A DNA stretch of 12,210 nt from Bacteroidota bacterium. Lineage in GTDB: Bacteria > Bacteroidota > Bacteroidia > NS11-12g > UBA955. Positions 7,088 to 12,210 of the stretch are shown here, one piece after another; position 1 is the stretch's first letter, and each line of letters begins with the position of its first letter. A program made the translations under genes and the position numbers. The notes under the pieces are model-generated. The model was not told where the DNA came from and made no database searches. It saw nothing but the letters and a program-made list of their open reading frames with translations. Location of the stretch: NCBI GenBank assembly GCA_009918425.1, contig RGEC01000046.1, positions 1-12,210 on the forward strand, read 5' to 3'.

Positions 7088-8172
7088 GGCTTGACAACCC
7101 TGATAATAGGCCTGAATCCAATATTGGCCTGCCCCTTATTTTTATCCTGAAAAAATAGAGCCCCGGGTTGAAGATAATATGGATCGTCCATCCATGAACC
7201 GCCTTTAATTACCCGTAAATCATTCAGTTTTTCACCGCGAACATACTTATCCAATGTGCTTTGGCTGTGTGTTTCATATACATTGGGTGCCAGTCTGCCG
7301 GTTACGGTGTATATGTGTTCTTTCTCATTAAATAGGTGCTTCTGTGCTGCACTTCGGGTCCATTCTGCTACGTTGCCCATGATGTGATATACACCACCAA
7401 TGGGCATAACCCCATGTGTTTCTGCAGTATAAACAAAATAATCCACAGGAAAAGTTTTGATCAGTGCAAGTCTGGCACTATACCATGGCCCTGAAATCAC
7501 TGAGTTTTGAGAGCCCGGATAGGCAAACTGCAGGTAGGTTGGAGTATTCAGGGAACGCTTGTTTTTTTTCGCATATTGGCTGGTGGCATAGTAATATATA
7601 TGAATCCACTCGTCTGAACTGGGCAAATCTACCTCAATCCGTTGTGGTATGTTTTTACTCTTTAATACAAGATTTAAACTGTCTTGCAACCATTGACAAT
7701 ATGCCTTTGCCTGATGGTAGGAAACTCCACAAACAGGATAGTTGTTGTATGCAGGGTGCTGATAATAATAGCGGGAAAACGGCTCACTGTATTGCTTTGG
7801 GCCCAGCCAGCAGCCGGTATCGGGTGTGAAGGCAGGGTTTTGTACAGATTGTACAAACTTGCGGTAGGCAGCATTGTTTACTTCTTCCGTGTGAAAAAAG
7901 AAACCACCGTGTCTGGCCTTGAAATCATAATGATACAATGCCAAAATAGTGTCATATCCCTCAGTTGGTTCAACCCAGGTACTGTCCGGCGACAGATATT
8001 TCCATCCTTTTAAAATCTTTATCAGAGCCGAATTGGGTTTTTCCGATATAATTACACTATCTCCCGGCTGATAGTAATATCGGGTTCTGATTTCTTCAGG
8101 AACATGATAGGGTTGGGCATTAACTGCTGTTATTGCTTTTAACAAAATACAGAAAATCAAAAAGCGCATCAT
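7084..8172 (-). CDS. Secreted SUMF1/formylglycine-generating-enzyme-fold protein, non-catalytic type
   Basis: The 362-residue product starts with a signal peptide (MMRFLIFCILLKAITAVNAQ, cleavage likely after NA at about 19). It has no LxxC lipobox, so it is probably a soluble periplasmic or exported protein. Residues from about 93 show the SUMF1 (FGE-sulfatase) fold: EVNNAAYRKFV (97-107), YPVCGVSYHQAKAYCQWL (145-162), LPSSDEW (183-189), HIMGNVAEWT (263-272), KGGSWMDD (323-330) and IGFRPIIRVV at the end. The paired active-site cysteines that FGE carries just after KGGS are absent (MDDPYY here), so formylglycine formation is unlikely. In Bacteroidota this fold also occurs in the gliding/type IX secretion lipoproteins GldJ and GldK. 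This protein is related in fold but lacks their lipid anchor, so I do not name it. A structural or binding role is possible. It lies 92 bases after the peroxiredoxin gene on the same strand. A second ATG directly follows the first. Confidence 0.85.
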   Translation of the reverse strand: MMRFLIFCILLKAITAVNAQPYHVPEEIRTRYYYQPGDSVIISEKPNSALIKILKGWKYLSPDSTWVEPTEGYDTILALYHYDFKARHGGFFFHTEEVNNAAYRKFVQSVQNPAFTPDTGCWLGPKQYSEPFSRYYYQHPAYNNYPVCGVSYHQAKAYCQWLQDSLNLVLKSKNIPQRIEVDLPSSDEWIHIYYYATSQYAKKNKRSLNTPTYLQFAYPGSQNSVISGPWYSARLALIKTFPVDYFVYTAETHGVMPIGGVYHIMGNVAEWTRSAAQKHLFNEKEHIYTVTGRLAPNVYETHSQSTLDKYVRGEKLNDLRVIKGGSWMDDPYYLQPGALFFQDKNKGQANIGFRPIIRVVKP

Positions 8173-8264
8173 CGCAATTTAATACAACGAATTATCAATG
8201 CCAATATTGGGATAAAGTTTACAATATCTTCATCCCCTGAGCGTAAAGTGCAGTCTCAATGAAT

Positions 8265-8732
8265 TTAGAGTGAAGCTACCGTTTCTTTGACAGCTTGCAG
8301 GTTGGGCATTTCTCCGGGGTTTTCCAGTACTTCGGCGTAGCGAATGATGCCTTCTTTGTCAATGACGAACGCACTGCGCTTGGAAACGCCTTTCATGCCG
8401 AAAATCCATTCTTCATAAAGAGAACCATATGCGCGGCTAACTTCCTTGTTGAAATCGGAAAGCAGGTTGAAGTTGTATCCTTCATCTTTTTTCCATTTTT
8501 CAAGGGTGAATACAGAATCAACCGAAACGGCCAGTATCTCAGCATTCATGTTGTTATAGTCGTGCAGACTATCGCGCATCTGGCAAAGTTCTGCAGTGCA
8601 CACGCCTGTAAATGCCTGTGGAACGAAGAGCAGTACAACATTTTTGCCACGAAAGTCTGTGAGATTTACTTCTTTCTTTTGGTCGTTAAATAAGGTGAAT
8701 TCAGGGGCGGATTGTCCGATGTTAAGTGTCAT
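8265..8732 (-). CDS. Peroxiredoxin (AhpC/TSA family, Bcp/AhpE-like)
   Basis: A complete 155-residue thioredoxin-fold thiol peroxidase that reduces hydrogen peroxide and organic peroxides in the cytoplasm. No signal peptide is present. The active-site motif PxxxTxxC is P38-QAF-T42-GV-C45, giving the peroxidatic cysteine C45. R119 in VSKRSAFVID is the conserved arginine that activates it. C50, five residues later (CTAELC), stands where E. coli Bcp/PrxQ has its resolving cysteine, so an atypical 2-Cys mechanism is possible. The surrounding PQAFTGVCTAELC wording is closer to AhpE-like 1-Cys enzymes. I cannot decide between the two, so no symbol is given. The gene starts 32 bases after the lptD stop on the same strand and is probably read from the lptD transcript, unless the short gap holds a weak promoter. 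Confidence 0.94.
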   Translation of the reverse strand: MTLNIGQSAPEFTLFNDQKKEVNLTDFRGKNVVLLFVPQAFTGVCTAELCQMRDSLHDYNNMNAEILAVSVDSVFTLEKWKKDEGYNFNLLSDFNKEVSRAYGSLYEEWIFGMKGVSKRSAFVIDKEGIIRYAEVLENPGEMPNLQAVKETVASL

Positions 8733-8764
8733 ATTTTTAATAACAAATGTTGGTTTCGAAATGT

Positions 8765-11356
8765 TTAGAACATCACAGGATTAAAGAATGCACGCTTGTT
8801 AAGTTTCATGTCCTGCAACATTCCGGATTTAGGCCTGATACTGAAAGTCCATTGCTTGGCAAAACCGGATGGGACCCAGTTAAAATCAATTTGCCAGCAA
8901 TGCAGGTTTCGGCTAACGGTAAACTGGCTGGAAGCGATTTCTTTTTGGTGTAAATCATAACCGGTTGTGTAACCGATTTTCCATTCAGGAGTTATACTGA
9001 TATCTCCGCTTATGTTGATACGGTTGCTCCCTACACGCTGAGATTTGATTTTGGCTTCGGCGTTATAATCAAAAACATAGGTAAGGGCAATATTCCATGG
9101 AATATCAAAATGGAAATAATCATCAGGCCTGCTGATAATGTCTTTTTTCTCCTGATCATCTCCGTTCACTTTGGTTTTATCCTTAGTTATTTCCGGTTTT
9201 TTACTAAACATTTCCGGCCCGAATCTTGTGCTAATACTCATGCCTGCATTGCGCATGCGAAGGGGTGTTTTTCTGTCTTCGTATAAAAACCGCTGAACAT
9301 TTTTTTGTAAAGAATCTTTTTGATATAAACTGAATGCAGATCTGGCTGTTATGTTGATGTTTTTCTTGATTGTGGTATTGAAATTTGCGGTTATATCGCT
9401 CCATTTAAATTTTGAAGCTGCCAGATTATAGCGTGTATTGAAACTTAACTGATCTATCAGGTTGAATTTTTCCAGCTTTTCCTTGCCGTTGCTGTCAATG
9501 CTTACCACTTTTTTGCCTTGCAGGTTATTGTTGATTCCAATGCCCACATAGCCGCTCTCTGACTGACTTTGTCCACCGCCATAAATGCCTTTCTCAAAGC
9601 GGTTATAACGTATCTGTTTTCCCGAAGTGTCAGTATAATTTTGTTCCCATCCTCGCAATGCAGCATTGATTTTGGGCTGGTATCCCATGCTGATAGTTGG
9701 GGTAATAGTATGCCGTATAGCCTTGACTTTTTTGGCGTTTACGCGCTGGAAAGTACCGTAAATGTTGGTGGTAAAGCCTGTGTTAAAATCCCAGTTGTTT
9801 AGCCTGAAAAAGCCAGTTTCCTCGCGGGTTTGTACCTTTCCCGACGTGTCCATAAATTGATCAGTGGCCTTTAAATACCAGGTTTCGCGGTAATTGAAGG
9901 ACGGCGACATATTGACTATGCCCTTAAGAATTTTAATGTTGGTGTTGATGGGCAGACTGTGGCTTATACCACTTTGGGTTTTTTCGAGCGCCTTTTTGTA
10001 ATCACGGCTGAATAAAATGCTGTCTTTGGTGTTGATGACATTGCTGAACTGCATATTGTAACTTAAGCGAAGTTGCTCATACCATTTGTTTCCACTGCCG
10101 TTTTTACGTGCAAATGGAGTAAGCGATGAAACACCCAGATTCATGCTGGGCAATTCAAGACGGAAATCACGGTTTGCAGTATTTTGTGAATGCCTTGCTG
10201 CTGCAGTGAAATTAACCTTGTTCTGAAAAAATGTTTTACCGAAATTAACAGAACTCTGGAACTGCTGGTTGCTTATGGTGTTGATGTCTCTGGAATTAAG
10301 CCTGTTAAAATTGCCTGTCTGGATGTTAATATCCCCGTTTAATGAGATTCCCGGTAGATATTTGGGGTCTATTGCAAAGTTTCCCCGTATGCTTAGGTCC
10401 AGATTTCTTTTAAAGGCAGGATTGCTGCGCTCCTTGCCGTTTCCAAACCAGCTGGCTCCAAGTCCGAAATTGCCCTTATACCGATAGCGTTTTACCAGGT
10501 TGCTGCTCACACCAAAACGCAAGTCGCCATTCAGATAGGCATCGGTAGTCAGTGTTAAGTCAGCATGTTCGCCTAAGCCCATGTAATACCCGAAATTTTG
10601 CAGATAAAAACTTTTATTAAACTGATTGTATCCATAACCCGGAAATAGTATGCCGTTTCTTTGTCCTTTTTTCAAAGGGGCAATCCCAAAAGGAACGGCC
10701 AGGGGAGTAGGTACGTCTTCCACCACCAGGTTGGCAGCTCCAAAAAGAGCCTTGTTGTTTGGTATTACCTTAATTCGGCTTGCATTGAAATAGAAATGCG
10801 GATGGTCTTCATTGCAGGTGGTTATTTTTCCGCTTTGTCCAATAAAACTGCCATCGTCCTGTTTCATTACCTTGTTCAGGTGGATGACAGCTTCATCCTG
10901 TGTAAGCCTTAAGCCATAGACCCTGCCTTTTTTAGACTTACTGTTGTATCGTATGCTATCGGCTTTATAGTTATCATTTCCATCTTTTAAAACAGGCAGA
11001 TTGCTGTATTTTCCGGTACTGTCAGGTCCACCTGTGGCAAATATTTCTTTTTTTGATAAGTCAATCTCTATGTAATGTGCCGTCAGATTCATTTCGCCGT
11101 ATTCTATAGATGCGTCTCTATACAAATACACTTTATTTTTTTTCAGGTTAAACCAAATAGAATCTGCTGCTTTGTAAACAATTGGTTTATCCAGGTCGCT
11201 TTTGGGTGTCGCTATGCTTCGTTTCAGAGTGTCGGTAGTATTTGACACTTGGCCTGAAACCCTTTCAGTATGGGAGAAAATGACAATTGTTGTGAGCAAA
11301 AAGCAAACCTTCCACAATGAAAGTTTATAAAGATTTGTCTTGCCACGTACACACAT
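8765..11356 (-). CDS. lptD: LPS assembly outer-membrane protein LptD (Bacteroidota type)
   Basis: LptD is the outer-membrane beta-barrel that, with LptE, inserts LPS into the outer leaflet. I place the start at the ATG at 11356 (863 residues). The frame stays open upstream to a TTG at 11434, but only the ATG puts a normal signal peptide at the N-terminus: basic residues R4 and K6-K16, hydrophobic VCFLLTTIVIF (17-27), likely cleavage near VSG-Q (33-36). An OstA/LptA-like domain follows (from about 57, KPIVYKAADSIW, with repeated strand patterns such as KPIVYKAADS and NYKADSIRYN). A long barrel of alternating strands runs from about 220 to the end. The C-terminus has NLHCWQIDFNWVPSG, typical of Bacteroidota LptD, and ends near aromatic F863. 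The mature chain has only two cysteines, C181 in the N-domain and C820 near the last strands. The peroxiredoxin gene follows after 32 bases, and an amidase gene is divergent. Confidence 0.92.
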   Translation of the reverse strand: MCVRGKTNLYKLSLWKVCFLLTTIVIFSHTERVSGQVSNTTDTLKRSIATPKSDLDKPIVYKAADSIWFNLKKNKVYLYRDASIEYGEMNLTAHYIEIDLSKKEIFATGGPDSTGKYSNLPVLKDGNDNYKADSIRYNSKSKKGRVYGLRLTQDEAVIHLNKVMKQDDGSFIGQSGKITTCNEDHPHFYFNASRIKVIPNNKALFGAANLVVEDVPTPLAVPFGIAPLKKGQRNGILFPGYGYNQFNKSFYLQNFGYYMGLGEHADLTLTTDAYLNGDLRFGVSSNLVKRYRYKGNFGLGASWFGNGKERSNPAFKRNLDLSIRGNFAIDPKYLPGISLNGDINIQTGNFNRLNSRDINTISNQQFQSSVNFGKTFFQNKVNFTAAARHSQNTANRDFRLELPSMNLGVSSLTPFARKNGSGNKWYEQLRLSYNMQFSNVINTKDSILFSRDYKKALEKTQSGISHSLPINTNIKILKGIVNMSPSFNYRETWYLKATDQFMDTSGKVQTREETGFFRLNNWDFNTGFTTNIYGTFQRVNAKKVKAIRHTITPTISMGYQPKINAALRGWEQNYTDTSGKQIRYNRFEKGIYGGGQSQSESGYVGIGINNNLQGKKVVSIDSNGKEKLEKFNLIDQLSFNTRYNLAASKFKWSDITANFNTTIKKNINITARSAFSLYQKDSLQKNVQRFLYEDRKTPLRMRNAGMSISTRFGPEMFSKKPEITKDKTKVNGDDQEKKDIISRPDDYFHFDIPWNIALTYVFDYNAEAKIKSQRVGSNRINISGDISITPEWKIGYTTGYDLHQKEIASSQFTVSRNLHCWQIDFNWVPSGFAKQWTFSIRPKSGMLQDMKLNKRAFFNPVMF

Positions 11357-11398
11357 AAGTAAGATACCGCGAAATTCGACAAAAACTTTGCCATTCCA

Positions 11399-11430
11399 TT
11401 GAATATTCTTCTGAATGTTGCAAAATTTTG
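11399..11430 (+). promoter_or_regulatory. Possible promoter of the amidase gene, overlapping a small palindrome
   Basis: AAATTTTG (11423-11430) differs from the Bacteroidota -7 consensus TAnnTTTG only at the first base. TTG at 11399-11401 lies 21 bases upstream, where a -33 element would be. The leader to the ATG at 11465 would be about 29 bases. The core CAAAATTTTG (11421-11430) is a perfect palindrome, so the opposite strand reads the same -7-like sequence toward lptD, but no matching -33 element is visible on that side. Weak evidence from motif only. Confidence 0.22.
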
Positions 11431-11464
11431 GCAAGGTTTATGAAGTTATAATAATAGTTAACCC

Positions 11465-12210
11465 ATGAGACGGATAGTTTTTTGTCTGGTGCTGCTTTCC
11501 CTTATTACGATTTTGCCATCCGGCAAACCGGTGAACCGTGTGCCCGGAAAACAAGTAAAAACCATTGTTATTGATGCAGGCCACGGTGGCCTTGATCCGG
11601 GCTGTAATGGTGCCAATGAAATTTGGGAAAAAACGGTAACACTGGCAGTCGCCCTCAAGTTGGGTAAATGTATTGAAGATAGTTTGCAGGATGTCAAGGT
11701 TATTTACACCCGAACAACAGACAAATTTGTGGAATTGTGGGAACGTCCGAATATTGCCAATAAAATCAAAGCGGATCTTTTTGTTTCTATTCATTGTAAT
11801 AGCAATGTAAATACAACGGCTGCCGGCTCAGAAACCTATTTTATGGGTTTGCACAAAACACAGGGGAATTTGGACGTTGCAAAACGCGAGAATGCGGCTA
11901 TCAAATATGAATCAAATTATAAAACCAATGAGCGTTATGGTGGCTTTGATCCTAACTCTGCGGAAGGACATATTATTTTTTCGCTGGTGCAAAATGCTTT
12001 CCTACAACAGAGCTTGAAGTTTAGCACCCTTGTTGAAGCGAACACTCAGAAAATTTCTAAAATCAAGAGCAGGGGAGTAAAACAGGCTGGATTTCTGGTG
12101 CTTTGGCAAACAGCCATGCCTTCTGTGCTTGTTGAAATTGGTTTTTTAACGAACACTTCAACTGATTTGATGTCTGAAGTATCGATATCTTTGCTTGAGC
12201 AGCTTACAAT
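11465..12210 (+). CDS. N-acetylmuramoyl-L-alanine amidase, 3' end beyond the window
   Basis: The frame from the ATG at 11465 stays open to the right edge (248 codons seen), so the gene is partial at its 3' end. It encodes an Amidase_3 zinc enzyme that cuts the bond between N-acetylmuramic acid and the L-Ala of the stem peptide in periplasmic peptidoglycan. The N-terminus is a signal peptide (MRRIVFCLVLLSLITILPSG). The catalytic domain begins at KTIVIDAGHGG (32-42), with zinc ligands H40, E55 (EKT) and H110 (SIHCN). The catalytic glutamate is E224 in SVLVEIGFLTN (220-230). A long insert between the H110 and E224 motifs (about 127-208, with GGFDPNSAEGHIIFSLVQN) matches the insert I associate with Bacteroidota amidases of this family. 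It is divergent from lptD across 108 bases. A C-terminal extension, if any, is not visible. Confidence 0.95.
   Translation, partial: MRRIVFCLVLLSLITILPSGKPVNRVPGKQVKTIVIDAGHGGLDPGCNGANEIWEKTVTLAVALKLGKCIEDSLQDVKVIYTRTTDKFVELWERPNIANKIKADLFVSIHCNSNVNTTAAGSETYFMGLHKTQGNLDVAKRENAAIKYESNYKTNERYGGFDPNSAEGHIIFSLVQNAFLQQSLKFSTLVEANTQKISKIKSRGVKQAGFLVLWQTAMPSVLVEIGFLTNTSTDLMSEVSISLLEQLT

Noticed and set aside
7118..8210. The same 10-bp palindrome CCAATATTGG at 7118-7127 and 8201-8210, near the end and just upstream of the SUMF1 gene
   Set aside because: About a dozen 10-bp palindromes are expected by chance in this length, so one repeated pair is weak evidence. The first copy is explained by codons for A-N-I-G, and no flanking sequence is shared.
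8173..8264. Search for a terminator or promoter between the peroxiredoxin and SUMF1 genes
   Set aside because: Only a 4-bp TGAG/CTCA inverted repeat without a T-run and no good TAnnTTTG match were seen, so neither is called.
9090..9105. Perfect 16-bp palindrome ATATTCCATGGAATAT inside lptD
   Set aside because: It encodes D-I-P-W-N-I in a normal barrel strand region, sits deep in the gene, and one such palindrome by chance in 12 kb is not surprising.
10661..10912. Short + strand open frames within lptD, such as this 83-residue one
   Set aside because: They are shadows of the lptD frame, with no family resemblance.
1..12210. A novel multi-gene defence, mobile or biosynthetic system
   Set aside because: Every major open frame matches a known core family (PolX, GT9, SecDF, LysA, SUMF1 fold, peroxiredoxin, LptD, amidase), and there are no transposases, integrases, repeats or tRNA-flanked junctions.

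Overview
The window comes from a Bacteroidota genome. The signs are SecD and SecF fused in one polypeptide, an LptD of the Bacteroidota type (C-terminal LHCWQIDFNW motif), a Bacteroidota-style LysA (EPGK instead of EPGR), A-rich start regions without strong Shine-Dalgarno sequences, and sequences resembling the TAnnTTTG -7 promoter element of this phylum. The family or genus cannot be fixed from this sequence alone. I see no mobile element, CRISPR array, tRNA, rRNA or phage gene, and no gene-free stretch longer than about 110 bases.

Layout. The left half runs on the + strand. A PolX-family protein (76-1722) is followed after 15 bases by a GT9 heptosyltransferase-like glycosyltransferase (1738-2703). 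A 90-base gap with a small hairpin and a promoter-like sequence leads to secDF (2794-5811), which ends in a strong intrinsic terminator (5828-5860). lysA follows (5879-7087). The right half is mainly on the - strand. Read in its own direction it is lptD (11356-8765), a 1-Cys/atypical 2-Cys peroxiredoxin (8732-8265), then a secreted SUMF1/FGE-fold protein (8172-7084) whose stop codon overlaps that of lysA tail to tail. Divergent from lptD, an N-acetylmuramoyl-L-alanine amidase starts at 11465 and runs off the right edge.

How the genes fit together. Most of the window concerns the cell envelope: GT9 (LPS-type sugar transfer), SecDF (protein export), LysA (lysine from meso-diaminopimelate, the peptidoglycan cross-linking precursor), LptD (LPS insertion in the outer membrane), a periplasmic SUMF1-like protein, and an amidase that cuts peptidoglycan. 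PolX (DNA repair) and the peroxiredoxin (peroxide removal) are housekeeping stress functions. These look like chromosomal core genes, not an accessory island.

I did not find an undescribed multi-gene system. The best leads are individual. The PolX protein has lost all three polymerase carboxylates but keeps an intact PHP nuclease site. The mature LptD has exactly two cysteines, placed so that they could form a domain-to-barrel disulphide. The SUMF1 protein lacks both the catalytic cysteines of formylglycine-generating enzyme and a lipobox. Several gene starts carry a TTCGC-type -7-like motif.
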